Source: Amphibacillus jilinensis Y1 (GTDB lineage Bacteria > Bacillota > Bacilli > Bacillales > Amphibacillaceae). From it: 64,000 nucleotides of DNA. The notes below the pieces were generated by a model that worked only from the letters and a program-made list of their open reading frames with translations, was not told where the DNA came from and made no database searches. Where the stretch lies: positions 563,133 to 627,132 of the forward strand of contig NZ_JH976435.1 in NCBI RefSeq assembly GCF_000306965.1, read 5' to 3'. The position numbers and the translations under genes are program-made. Shown here piece by piece: positions 45,976 through 54,580 of this stretch. Positions within the stretch are counted from its first letter, which is position 1. Each line of letters starts with the position of its first letter.

Positions 45976-47277
45976 TTATTCATATGATAGATCATTTCGA
46001 ATGAGATCTTGATAAGATTCTCTTTGCATAACAAGTTGATCATGACCATTTTCTATAAAAACAACTGCCGCTTTAGGAAATCGATTATAGTGACTTGACA
46101 TTGAATAGCCATAAGCACCTGTACTAAACACTGCTAGTATATCACCGGCTTCCACTTCTGGCAACAAAATATCCCATATTAGCATATCACCTGATTCACA
46201 ACATTTCCCCGCAATAGAAGCTTTATACGTTTTGGCGTGATTAACTTTGTTAGCTATAGTCGCTTCGTATTTTGCATGATAGAGAGCGGGTCTAATGTTA
46301 TCAGTCATCCCTCCATCGATAGAAACATAGTTGCGAACGCCAGGTATTTCTTTTTTTGAACCTATTTGATATAGTGTTATTGCTGTATTCCCTACGATCG
46401 CTCGACCGGGTTCAATCCAAATTTCCGGGAATTGCATTCCATGTTGTTTTGTTTGATTTGTTATTTCATCCACAAGCGCTGTAACGTATTGATCTAAAGC
46501 TAAAGGCTGGTCTTCTTCGGTATATTGAATACCAAATCCACCACCCAGATTTAATACTTTAGGCTGATAGTTATCATGCTCTTTCCATTGCGCTAATGCA
46601 TCAAAGAGTCGACGCACAGCCATAATAAACCCATCGGTTTCAAAGATTTGCGAGCCAATATGACAGTGTAAACCTTTCATTTGAATCCTTTTATTCTGAT
46701 TAACTAGCTTGAATGCTTCTTCGGCTTGCCCATTAGTTAGATCAAAACCAAATTTTGAATCTTCGTTTCCCGTCAATATATAATCGTGTGTGTGTGCTTC
46801 AATTCCAGGAGTAACACGTAATAATACGTCAATTTCTTGATCATGTATAGTTAATAAATGATCAAGTAATTTGATTTCATGAAAATTATCTACCACAATA
46901 CATCCTATTTTATTTTTTATTGCCATTTCTAATTCGGCTATACTTTTATTATTGCCATGCATGTGGATTTTATCAACAGGAAAGTTGGCTTCTAACGCTG
47001 TATAAAGTTCTCCTTGAGAGACGACATCTAAGCTTAGCCCTTCTTGTTTGGCTACTTGTAACATAGCTATAGAAGAAAATGCCTTACTAGCATATGCAAC
47101 CTGAGCAGTTACTCCGAGATCCTTAAAACCGTTAACAAAAGCTCGGGCATTTGCTCTGATCTTGTCAACGTCATAAACAAATAATGGTGTTCCATATTTT
47201 TCAGCTAAATAAGTTGTATCAATACCTCCAATGGTAAGATGACCCTTCTCATTTATTGTCTCGTGTCCAATCACCAT
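45976..47277 (-). CDS. lysA: Diaminopimelate decarboxylase
   Basis: A PLP fold-type III enzyme converting meso-diaminopimelate to L-lysine, the last step of the pathway to which dapB belongs. It has 433 residues. The PLP lysine is in YASKAFSS near residue 62, HCHIGSQI near residue 202 and GGGFGIQY follow, and CCESGD near residue 347 supplies the active-site cysteine. A G-rich ribosome site precedes the ATG. I saw no lysine riboswitch upstream. Confidence 0.96.
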   Translation of the reverse strand: MVIGHETINEKGHLTIGGIDTTYLAEKYGTPLFVYDVDKIRANARAFVNGFKDLGVTAQVAYASKAFSSIAMLQVAKQEGLSLDVVSQGELYTALEANFPVDKIHMHGNNKSIAELEMAIKNKIGCIVVDNFHEIKLLDHLLTIHDQEIDVLLRVTPGIEAHTHDYILTGNEDSKFGFDLTNGQAEEAFKLVNQNKRIQMKGLHCHIGSQIFETDGFIMAVRRLFDALAQWKEHDNYQPKVLNLGGGFGIQYTEEDQPLALDQYVTALVDEITNQTKQHGMQFPEIWIEPGRAIVGNTAITLYQIGSKKEIPGVRNYVSIDGGMTDNIRPALYHAKYEATIANKVNHAKTYKASIAGKCCESGDMLIWDILLPEVEAGDILAVFSTGAYGYSMSSHYNRFPKAAVVFIENGHDQLVMQRESYQDLIRNDLSYE

Positions 47278-47321
47278 TTCCCCCCCCTTTTTTTATCTAA
47301 CCACTAAACATTCAAAAATGA

Positions 47322-47374
47322 ACATCCCTTCAAGTAAGATTTAAATTCAAATCATCAAACTTAAGTAAGGGATG
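47322..47374 (-). terminator. Weak inverted repeat between spoVAF and lysA
   Basis: CATCCCTT and AAGGGATG form the arms of an imperfect stem-loop with a long AT-rich loop. On the minus strand TTCATTTTTG follows. It may end spoVAF transcription, but the T-tract is poor. Confidence 0.35.
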
Positions 47375-47459
47375 CTGATTTAAGATATGATTATGCTTCT
47401 ATAAGAATAGAATTAATTTACCATAAGTACTTGGACTAATCAACTGGTAAGTCAAATCA

Positions 47460-48920
47460 TCAACGTTTCTGTTTAGGGTGAGTTATACTTGGGCGTGTTT
47501 CAGTAGCAGGTACACTATATCTAATGAGTATTTGAAGTAGCGCCTTCAGATTAAACGGGATAAAAGGCCATAAATAAGGTGTATTTAATGATTTAATTTT
47601 AGCCAACGCTAATATATATAGCGTTGTTCCAGCAACGAAGCCAGGTAATCCAAAGACCGCCGTTGTAATAACAATCGCTAATCGAGCTAATTTATTTGCG
47701 ACACTTAGTTCATAACTTGGTGTTGCATAGGAACCGATCGCTGCTAAGGCAACATACAATATGACTTCTGGTGAAAAAAGACCAACATCAATAGCAATTT
47801 CCCCAATTAATACGGCAGCAATTAACCCCATCGCGGTTGATAACGGAGCAGGTGTGTGTATAGCTGCCATACGTAAAAATTCAATACCTACATCTGCAAA
47901 TATAATCTGTAAAAACAAAGGAATATTTCCTTCCTCATTAGGGCCAATAAACTGAAGCATTTCAGGTAATAATTGTTCTTCAATCGATAATAAATACCAG
48001 AAAGGCAGTAGGAAAATTGAAATTAATATACCAAAAAATCTTACCCACCTTACAAATGTTCCAACTGCCGGAGATTGTCTATATTCCTCAGCATGTTGCA
48101 AATGATGAAAGAACGTCGTCGGTGTAATGATCATACTTGGCGAGGTGTCAACCATAATAAGAATATGGCCTTCAAACAAATGATTTGAAGCCACATCTGG
48201 ACGCTCAGTATACCTCACTAAAGGAAACGGATTAAGTCCTTGATGAACAATGAATTCTTCTAAGGATTTATCAGCCATTGATAAACCATCTGTTTTCACC
48301 ATTTCTAATTCTTTTTTAATCAACTTCACTAGTTTGGGATCAGCTAAATCCTTGATATACGCCAAACAAATATCTGTTTGAGAACGTTCACCAACTTTTA
48401 TAATTTCATGACGTAAACGTGGATCACGTACTCGCCTTCTCGTTAATGCTGTATTTTCAATAATATTTTCTGTATAACCATCTCTCGAACCTCTTACAAC
48501 TCTCTCGGTATCCGGCTCTTCTGGACTTCGACCTGGGTAGGTCCTCACGTCAACAATCATGGCTTGATCGTAACCTTCAATGAAAACAGCAATGAGCCCA
48601 GACAATACATCAGTAATGATTTTATCTAATTGATCAGTCTCTTCAAATTGCTGATGAACAAGACGGTTTTTCACTATAGCTGGTAACTGTTCAGCTTCAT
48701 GTTCATTGTCATTAATAGCAATTAAAACTTTTAATAACTCAACAATAATAAGAGAATCACAAAGACCATTAACATAGTATAAGTGCACTTTCTGTTTTAA
48801 TAAAATAATTTCTCGAAAGTCCACATCAAACGACTCACCCACTCCCACATGTTCACGCATATAGTCTTCTACTTTTTTGATTTGTCCCAACTTGAAGGGT
48901 GCGTCCTTACGTTTAATCAT
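47460..48920 (-). CDS. spoVAF: Stage V sporulation / germination protein SpoVAF
   Basis: A GerA-subunit-like inner spore membrane protein. In B. subtilis it is the last gene of the spoVA operon and enhances germination together with the partner FigP (YqhR). An ATG at 48920 with AAAGGAT at suitable distance gives 486 residues. The N-terminal half is soluble (RDPRLRHEIIKVGERSQTDICLAYI is typical of the GerA family) and the C-terminal half has about five membrane helices. Notably no other spoVA gene lies between sigF and this gene. Confidence 0.92.
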   Translation of the reverse strand: MIKRKDAPFKLGQIKKVEDYMREHVGVGESFDVDFREIILLKQKVHLYYVNGLCDSLIIVELLKVLIAINDNEHEAEQLPAIVKNRLVHQQFEETDQLDKIITDVLSGLIAVFIEGYDQAMIVDVRTYPGRSPEEPDTERVVRGSRDGYTENIIENTALTRRRVRDPRLRHEIIKVGERSQTDICLAYIKDLADPKLVKLIKKELEMVKTDGLSMADKSLEEFIVHQGLNPFPLVRYTERPDVASNHLFEGHILIMVDTSPSMIITPTTFFHHLQHAEEYRQSPAVGTFVRWVRFFGILISIFLLPFWYLLSIEEQLLPEMLQFIGPNEEGNIPLFLQIIFADVGIEFLRMAAIHTPAPLSTAMGLIAAVLIGEIAIDVGLFSPEVILYVALAAIGSYATPSYELSVANKLARLAIVITTAVFGLPGFVAGTTLYILALAKIKSLNTPYLWPFIPFNLKALLQILIRYSVPATETRPSITHPKQKR

Positions 48921-48992
48921 GCTGTACACATCCTTTATCTTTGACTATACTTAGTATAGATAAAATGATTTTAACTATACTTTAAAATCAAA

Positions 48993-49022
48993 TAAAGGTG
49001 CGTTAAGTGTTGACGCACCTTT
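48993..49022 (-). terminator. Terminator of the spoIIA operon
   Basis: The stem AAAGGTGCGT/ACGCACCTTT is followed on the minus strand by TATTTGATTTT. It lies 11 bases after the sigF stop, and so isolates spoVAF from the operon. Confidence 0.75.
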
Positions 49023-49032
49023 AGATTTACAG

Positions 49033-49788
49033 CTAATGACTAATTTGATCTTTCATATACATTAAAATTTTCTTTTCAAGCCGAGAGACTTGAACTTGAG
49101 AAATACCTAACCGCTCAGCCACTTCAGACTGTGTTTTATCTTGATAATAACGCAAGTAAACAATCAGCTGTTCTCTTTTACCTAAGTTTTTAAGCACTTC
49201 TTCAATTAATAATTTATCAAACCATTTCTCTTCATCTTCTGCCAACTGATCAAGTAAGGTGATTGGATCTCCTTCATTTTCATATACCGTTTCATGAATA
49301 GAATGGGGTTGTTTAACTGCTTCTTCAGCATGGATGACCTCTTCAGGCGTTATTTCAAGCGAACACGCGAGTTCAGAAATCGTCGGGGACCTACCGAATG
49401 CTTTTGATAGTAATTCTTTTTCTCTCCTTATTTTATGACCGAGTTCTTTAAGAGAACGGCTAACTTTAATTGAACCATCATCTCTAATAAAGCGCTGAAT
49501 TTCACCAATTATCATTGGAACAGCATAGGTTGAAAACTTGACTTGGTAAGTCAAATCAAATTTATCGATAGACTTAAGCAATCCGATACAGCCGATTTGA
49601 AAAAGATCTTCTTGATCGTAGCCTCGATTTAAAAAACGCTGAACAACCGACCAAACAAGACGAATGTTACGTTCAACTAGAATATCCTTTGCATCTTGAT
49701 CACCCGTTTGGCTTTTTTTTATATAATACTTAACTTCCTCATTAGTCAAAGGTTTTTGCTTCTTTACTTGATTCATGGACATCTTCAT
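49033..49788 (-). CDS. sigF: Forespore sigma factor F
   Basis: The first compartment-specific sigma factor of sporulation, active in the forespore. It has 251 residues; region 2 is at about 25-95 ([33 protein letters not shown]), and region 4 near the C-terminus ([33 protein letters not shown]). Its ATG overlaps the spoIIAB stop by 4 bases. An alternative ATG two codons later is also possible. Confidence 0.97.
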   Translation of the reverse strand: MKMSMNQVKKQKPLTNEEVKYYIKKSQTGDQDAKDILVERNIRLVWSVVQRFLNRGYDQEDLFQIGCIGLLKSIDKFDLTYQVKFSTYAVPMIIGEIQRFIRDDGSIKVSRSLKELGHKIRREKELLSKAFGRSPTISELACSLEITPEEVIHAEEAVKQPHSIHETVYENEGDPITLLDQLAEDEEKWFDKLLIEEVLKNLGKREQLIVYLRYYQDKTQSEVAERLGISQVQVSRLEKKILMYMKDQISH

Positions 49789-50237
49789 TCGCTCCCATTA
49801 CGGGAATAGGAATGTGTCAGTTGAAATGTTTTTTCAAGTGTCACCTTAGTCCCTTGACTAGGAGCAGATTCAACAGTCACTTTATCCATAAAATTTTCCA
49901 TAATGGTAAATCCCATTCCGGAGCGCTCTAATTCTGGCTTTGAGGTATAAAGCGGTTGGATGGCTTTATCAACATTCTCAATACCTACTCCCAAATCTTC
50001 TATGACAATTTTTACATTTTGATCATTTATTTCGCAACTTAGATACACATCAAACGCATCTGATTGGTCATAGCCGTGTATAATGGCATTCGTAACAGCT
50101 TCAGAAACAACTGTTTTGACCTCGGTTAGTTCATCTAATGTCGGATCAAGTGGAGCAAGGAAAGAAGCAATCACAACACGGGCGAAGGCCTCGTTTTCAC
50201 TTTTGCTTTTAAATGAAACTTGCATTGTGTTATTCAT
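49785..50237 (-). CDS. spoIIAB: Anti-sigma F factor and serine kinase SpoIIAB
   Basis: It binds and inhibits sigma-F and phosphorylates SpoIIAA. It has 150 residues with the GHKL ATPase motifs: [14 protein letters not shown] (N-box, near residue 50), VEDLGVGIE (G1) and [14 protein letters not shown] (G2). It overlaps spoIIAA by 4 bases. Confidence 0.97.
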   Translation of the reverse strand: MNNTMQVSFKSKSENEAFARVVIASFLAPLDPTLDELTEVKTVVSEAVTNAIIHGYDQSDAFDVYLSCEINDQNVKIVIEDLGVGIENVDKAIQPLYTSKPELERSGMGFTIMENFMDKVTVESAPSQGTKVTLEKTFQLTHSYSRNGSE

Positions 50238-50584
50238 GAAGCCACCCCCAAATATACAAATGCTTCCTTTTCACTTTGTTCTAAGCGCATAATTTTAAAC
50301 AATCCAGATAACTCAAATAGTCGCTTAACTGAAGGTGAAATTGAACAAATAACCATTTCACCATGGCGTTGCTTAACTTCTTTGTAACGCCCTAAAATCA
50401 CCCCTAATCCAGAACTATCCATGAAATTTAACTCTTCTAAATTCAAGATCATGTGCTTGACTCGTTTACTTGTTATTTCTAATTGCCAAGCATCCTTTAA
50501 CGTATTAGCTTCATGGTGATCAAGTTCTCCAATTAAACGCACTAATAGAACATCATCTTTTACCACAAATTCTTTTTTAAGCAT
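50234..50584 (-). CDS. spoIIAA: Anti-anti-sigma factor SpoIIAA
   Basis: A STAS-domain protein of 116 residues that, when dephosphorylated, releases sigma-F from SpoIIAB. The phosphorylated serine lies in [15 protein letters not shown] near residue 58. GGGAGG precedes the ATG. Confidence 0.97.
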   Translation of the reverse strand: MLKKEFVVKDDVLLVRLIGELDHHEANTLKDAWQLEITSKRVKHMILNLEELNFMDSSGLGVILGRYKEVKQRHGEMVICSISPSVKRLFELSGLFKIMRLEQSEKEAFVYLGVAS

Positions 50585-50660
50585 AGTCGATTTCCTCCCT
50601 TATTATTTTGAAAAGAAAAGCCCTCTTTTCCTCTCAGAATATAATTTCATTTGCCTTTTT

Positions 50661-50690
50661 GTTTTCGCTATATGAAATGCAAATACCTCT
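50661..50690 (-). promoter_or_regulatory. Possible sigma-H promoter of spoIIA
   Basis: On the minus strand AGAGGTATT is followed after 13 bases by GCGAAAA, resembling the sigma-H pattern (AGGAnnT, 12-13 bases, GAAT) with mismatches. It lies about 77 bases before spoIIAA, in the gap after dacF where B. subtilis has its Spo0A-dependent sigma-H promoter. Confidence 0.3.
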
Positions 50691-50733
50691 ATGTCGACAA
50701 AACTAGTAAAAACTTGTGTTTTTTTTCATCATA

Positions 50734-51897
50734 TTACGCTTGTCCCAATTCTAAAATTTGCTTTGCTGAATCTTTCATCAATTGCCAGAAACTTGCCCGT
50801 TCAACCCCTTCCTTACTAATCAATGCAATTTCATCAACAAGTTCTTCATCCCAATACAACATAAGAGAACCGAGAATCTCTCCTGCTTTTAACGGGGCCA
50901 TTACGTCCTCCTTGATCTTCACTTTAACCTCTAGTTGATCAAGGTTTCCCCCCTTCTTAGTTACGATTGAAACCGCATCATCAGTTACGAGAGCAATACT
51001 AGATTCTTTCCCTTTTAGAACATCTAAATCTTGTACAGCTTCATGTCTATCGTAAATTTTGTGATGTTCAAATTGTGAAAAACCATAATCGAGTAGTCGA
51101 GTGATATTAGCATTACGTTCTTTAGGGCTCTCTGCCCCCATTACTACTGCGATTAAACGCATATTATTTTTCTCAGCTGTTGCTGTAAGGCAATATTTTG
51201 CTTCTTGGGTAAACCCTGTTTTGAGTCCATCAACCCCTGGATAAAATTTAATTAAGCGATTGGTATTAACCAGCCAAAATTCGTCCTCTGTCCCTTTTCT
51301 TAAATAATCTTCATAGATTGATGTATAATCCGTAATAAAATCATATTTCAACAGTTCTCTTGCTATCATAGCCATATCTAAAGCTGATGAATAATGTTCT
51401 TTAGCTGGTAATCCTGTTGTGTTTTTGAAATGTGTATGCTTTAAATCTAGTTGCTCAACTTTTTCATTCATAGCTTTTACAAAGGCTGCTTCGCTGCCAT
51501 GTAAGTGTTCAGCTAACGCTACACTAGCATCGTTGGCTGATCCAACAGCAATAGCCTTTAATAAATCATCAACTGACATTTCTTCATGTTCTTCTAAGAA
51601 AACTTGCGAGCCGCCCATTGACGCTGCATACTCACTAATGCGAACCATTTCTTCTAAGTCTAGTTTATCCTGATCGATCGCTTCAGCGATTAATAATAAA
51701 GTCATCATTTTTGTCATACTTGCTGGTGGAAGCGACTCGTTACTGTTATCTTGATAGAGAATTTCACCTGTATTACGTTCAATTAAAACAACACTCTTGG
51801 CATTTAAATCTAATACCTGATCACTTTCTTGAGCAGATAGATTTAATGGATAAATCAGCAACATGATAGATCCGAGTACCGTGGCTATTTTTTTCAT
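50734..51897 (-). CDS. dacF: D-alanyl-D-alanine carboxypeptidase DacF
   Basis: A forespore-expressed penicillin-binding protein that trims peptides of cortex peptidoglycan. It has 387 residues: signal peptide (1-22), active-site SMTK near residue 60, SAN near residue 119 and KTG near residue 224, then a C-terminal beta domain and amphipathic tail (full length, unlike DacB in this window). AGGAGG precedes the start. It is directly followed by xerD upstream; the deoB and pupG (drm-pupG) genes that lie here in B. subtilis are missing. Confidence 0.95.
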   Translation of the reverse strand: MKKIATVLGSIMLLIYPLNLSAQESDQVLDLNAKSVVLIERNTGEILYQDNSNESLPPASMTKMMTLLLIAEAIDQDKLDLEEMVRISEYAASMGGSQVFLEEHEEMSVDDLLKAIAVGSANDASVALAEHLHGSEAAFVKAMNEKVEQLDLKHTHFKNTTGLPAKEHYSSALDMAMIARELLKYDFITDYTSIYEDYLRKGTEDEFWLVNTNRLIKFYPGVDGLKTGFTQEAKYCLTATAEKNNMRLIAVVMGAESPKERNANITRLLDYGFSQFEHHKIYDRHEAVQDLDVLKGKESSIALVTDDAVSIVTKKGGNLDQLEVKVKIKEDVMAPLKAGEILGSLMLYWDEELVDEIALISKEGVERASFWQLMKDSAKQILELGQA

Positions 51898-51960
51898 TGT
51901 CTAAACCTCCTATTTTGTAAGTACTTTCATTTTTACCATCCTCAGCAGTTTTTATAACAA

Positions 51961-51993
51961 AAAAAGACATAAAGAATTTAATTCTTTATGTCT
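51961..51993 (-). terminator. Terminator of the fur-yqzK-xerD side
   Basis: The stem AGACATAAAGAAT/ATTCTTTATGTCT with a 3-base loop is followed on the minus strand by TTTTTTT, right after the xerD stop. Confidence 0.88.
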
Positions 51994-51997
51994 CTTG

Positions 51998-52891
51998 TTA
52001 AGCACGAGGATGGTGCTTACTATAAATATCTTTTAATCTTTTCTTCGATACATGGGTATAGATTTGTGTAGTTGAAATATCAGCATGGCCTAACATCTCT
52101 TGTACGGCTCGCAAATCAGCTCCATTTTCTAGTAAGTGGGTTGCAAATGAATGTCGTAACATATGGGGGGTCAGATTTTTTTCAATTTGCTTATCTTTCG
52201 CTACAGTTTTTAATATTTTCCAAAACCCCTGTCTTGATAGAGCTCGACCATGATGGTTAACAAATATTTGATCAATAGCTTTGCCCTTAATTAAATAAGG
52301 ACGTCCGTCTTCAAGGTAATGTTCAATTGATTCCTTAGCCAAATCGCCAAGTGGAACGATCCTTTCTTTAGCGCCTTTTCCAAAGCAGCGGACGAACCCC
52401 ATCATTAAATGAAGATCACTAACAGTTAATTGGATCAACTCAGAGACACGTAAACCCGTAGCGTATAAAGTTTCAATCATTGCTTTATTCCTTATTGAAA
52501 GTGGGTCATTTGCTTCGATCTTTAATAATTGCTCGACATCTTCTGAAGATAGCACTTTAGGTAGTGATCGCTTTTTGGAAGGTGTTTCAATATGTATACT
52601 TGGATCAGTGGCAAGTACATGATCTTGCAACAAAAATCGATGAAATAAACGAATTGAAGACAACGTTCTAGCAATGGTAGCGTCTGAAGCACCGTTATCC
52701 TTCATATCATAGAGGAAATTCGTTATTGATGTACGCTCGATGTCATCCCACTGGTCAATTAGTGCTTTAGTATTCAAAAATTTAATATATTTTTTCAAAT
52801 CGCGCCGGTAGGCTTCTAAAGTATTACTAGATAAGCCACGTTCAATTTGAATATAATGGATAAAGTCTTCTAATTCTAGTTGCATAATCAA
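51998..52891 (-). CDS. xerD: Site-specific tyrosine recombinase XerD
   Basis: XerD (RipX) with XerC resolves chromosome dimers at dif. It has 297 residues with an N-terminal SAM-like domain and C-terminal catalytic domain; Arg in ATGLRVSELIQL near residue 149, HMLRHSFATH near residue 245 and the Tyr nucleophile in TTQIYTHV near residue 279 are all present. It overlaps yqzK by 4 bases. It is a housekeeping recombinase, not evidence of an integrated element. Confidence 0.96.
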   Translation of the reverse strand: MIMQLELEDFIHYIQIERGLSSNTLEAYRRDLKKYIKFLNTKALIDQWDDIERTSITNFLYDMKDNGASDATIARTLSSIRLFHRFLLQDHVLATDPSIHIETPSKKRSLPKVLSSEDVEQLLKIEANDPLSIRNKAMIETLYATGLRVSELIQLTVSDLHLMMGFVRCFGKGAKERIVPLGDLAKESIEHYLEDGRPYLIKGKAIDQIFVNHHGRALSRQGFWKILKTVAKDKQIEKNLTPHMLRHSFATHLLENGADLRAVQEMLGHADISTTQIYTHVSKKRLKDIYSKHHPRA

Positions 52892-53088
52892 TCTCCTAAA
52901 TGATCGAGTGTAAAATATGTTTTAAATAAACTAACTTCTTCTGCGGCTCGCTCTGGTGTTAATTCTCTAATCCGCTGTTGATACTCATTTCTCATAACCA
53001 CTACACCATATGAAAAAATGAAGATAGCAGTAATGAAAATAATAAATAGCTTGGTAACATCTATCATGATTACCTTTAGTTTACCCAT
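52888..53088 (-). CDS. yqzK: DUF4227 small membrane protein YqzK
   Basis: A 66-residue protein with one N-terminal membrane helix (about 14-32) and a cytosolic charged tail (RELTPERAAEEVSLF). It sits between fur and xerD as in B. subtilis and overlaps xerD by 4 bases. Function unknown. Confidence 0.85.
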   Translation of the reverse strand: MGKLKVIMIDVTKLFIIFITAIFIFSYGVVVMRNEYQQRIRELTPERAAEEVSLFKTYFTLDHLGD

Positions 53089-53177
53089 CTACTAGTCTCC
53101 TTTCAACTATTTATTTTTGTCATTACCACTTTTGACAAAAAAAATTCCTCTTATACCTATACCCATAACATATTACT

Positions 53178-53216
53178 TAAAAAAATAGCACTAATGGGTT
53201 TTACCCACCAGCGCTA
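53178..53216 (-). terminator. Terminator of fur
   Basis: TAGCGCTGGTGGGT and ACCCATTAGTGCTA form the stem, followed by seven T residues on the minus strand. Confidence 0.85.
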
Positions 53217-53275
53217 CTTGTTTTGTTAGCAAATAGGAGGAGACAACAATACTCATCCCTAACACATAAGATCAT

Positions 53276-53731
53276 TTAAAGAGAAAAGTCGTCCTTTTCT
53301 TGACAATTTTTGCATATACCATGAAAGGTAAGACGGTGATCCTTTACTTTGAATCCCCAGTCACGCTCGACGATTTTTTCTACATCCTCTAATAAATCTT
53401 CTACAATTTCTTCCACCGTTCCACATTCCATGCATACTAGATGATGATGGAAATGTGTTGCTCCCTCTTTTCTTAAATCATAACGCGACACACCATCACC
53501 AAAATTTATTTTATCAACAATTTTTAACTCAGATAATAATTCGAGCGTTCTGTAAACGGTCGCTAAACCAATTTCAGGTGCTTTTTCCTTAACTAGCAAA
53601 TAAACATCTTCAGCACTAAGATGATCTTCTTCACGCTCTAACAAAACGCGCACGGTAGCTTCACGTTGCGGAGTCAGCTTATAACTTTGTGAATGTAAGT
53701 GCTTTTTTATACGTTCAATTCGATGTTCCAT
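53276..53731 (-). CDS. fur: Ferric uptake regulator Fur
   Basis: An iron-dependent repressor of 151 residues (B. subtilis 149). The winged helix (TPQREATVRVLLE, near residue 20), the HHHLVCMECG metal and zinc site near residue 92, and the second CKNC pair near the C-terminus are present. The start at 53731 has GGGAGG at 8 bases. Fur rather than PerR or Zur is chosen because of the fur-yqzK-xerD and spoIIM neighbourhood. Confidence 0.93.
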   Translation of the reverse strand: MEHRIERIKKHLHSQSYKLTPQREATVRVLLEREEDHLSAEDVYLLVKEKAPEIGLATVYRTLELLSELKIVDKINFGDGVSRYDLRKEGATHFHHHLVCMECGTVEEIVEDLLEDVEKIVERDWGFKVKDHRLTFHGICKNCQEKDDFSL

Positions 53732-53756
53732 AACGGAAACCTCCCTCACTTTCTCA

Positions 53757-53785
53757 ATTATAATCAGAGAGTGAAAAAGTGTCAA
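53757..53785 (-). promoter_or_regulatory. Sigma-A promoter of fur
   Basis: A perfect consensus on the minus strand: TTGACA (53785-53780), 17-base spacer, TATAAT (53762-53757), 26 bases before the fur start codon. Confidence 0.85.
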
Positions 53786-53800
53786 TTAAAATTATTATAA
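53786..53800. promoter_or_regulatory. Per-box-like operator next to the fur promoter
   Basis: TTAAAATTATTATAA matches the Per box TTATAATnATTATAA in 14 of 15 positions and directly abuts the -35 box. A second 14-of-15 match lies at 53828-53842 at the end of spoIIM. In B. subtilis fur belongs to the PerR regulon. The AT-rich composition raises the chance of accidental matches. Confidence 0.5.
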
Positions 53801-53836
53801 TTAAAAAATAACCTTCATTTATTTAATTAATAATTA

Positions 53837-54475
53837 TTATAATGTAATATAGTTTGTTGCCTGCTCAATCAAATAAGTCGTGACATAAGATTCGATTAAA
53901 GCAGCAATAGCAGAGAGAAAACAAAAGCCTATAAATATAAGGCAATATTGAACAAAAGGTTGAAAAGTGAACCGAGATAATCGCCTTGCTAATAACCGCT
54001 TTAATAATTGTGAAGAAAAAATCATTGCAATTGCCCCAGCCAACAAATACACGGGAATAACAATAAGATTTTGTGGTAAAATGGCAGCAGTACTTAACAA
54101 TAAACCTCTGATGCCATATTGATTAACAAAAAAACCAACAGAGAAACCTATAAAAGTACCTTTGACAAAAATCATGATCCAAATGGCGGGTAAGCCAATA
54201 ATAGACAAACCTAACAAAAAGAAAATCAATAAATATTGAACATGTGTTAGCAAGGCCGTTTTAAAAAGTTCATGACTTGAAGCAAGTGCACGATCTATTT
54301 GACTTATATATTGATTGAAGTAGAAAAGCAAATCTTGCTTTTGAGAAAAATGCATGGTAATGACAATAATCGCTCCAAATATTAACCCCATTAAAAATAA
54401 AATGCAAATAAAAAAATAGCTTAAATGGTGATTTTGCAAATGCTTAAAAAATTCTCTGTTATATGTTGACCGCAT
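53837..54475 (-). CDS. spoIIM: Stage II sporulation protein M
   Basis: A membrane component of the SpoIIDMP complex that degrades peptidoglycan during forespore engulfment. An ATG at 54475 with GGAGG at 8 bases gives 212 residues (B. subtilis 214), with about five membrane helices. The family segment FVKGTFIGFSVGFFVNQYGIRG lies near residue 100 and AILPQNLIVIPVYL near residue 125. Confidence 0.93.
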   Translation of the reverse strand: MRSTYNREFFKHLQNHHLSYFFICILFLMGLIFGAIIVITMHFSQKQDLLFYFNQYISQIDRALASSHELFKTALLTHVQYLLIFFLLGLSIIGLPAIWIMIFVKGTFIGFSVGFFVNQYGIRGLLLSTAAILPQNLIVIPVYLLAGAIAMIFSSQLLKRLLARRLSRFTFQPFVQYCLIFIGFCFLSAIAALIESYVTTYLIEQATNYITL

Positions 54476-54580
54476 GCTTTTCGCCTCCATTATAGTAAAA
54501 CAAGATAAAATATTAGCTTTCTTATTTTAAATCTATAAAGAAACTTATGACGAAATAAGCAAAAATAGAACAATGTTATA

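Noticed and set aside
47278..47459. Lysine riboswitch upstream of lysA
   Set aside because: The region lies downstream of spoVAF and upstream of lysA but is too short and lacks the L-box conserved core; only a weak inverted repeat is visible.
51998..52891. Tyrosine recombinase as a sign of a mobile island
   Set aside because: It is XerD by length, motifs and position next to yqzK and fur; no attachment sites or cargo nearby.
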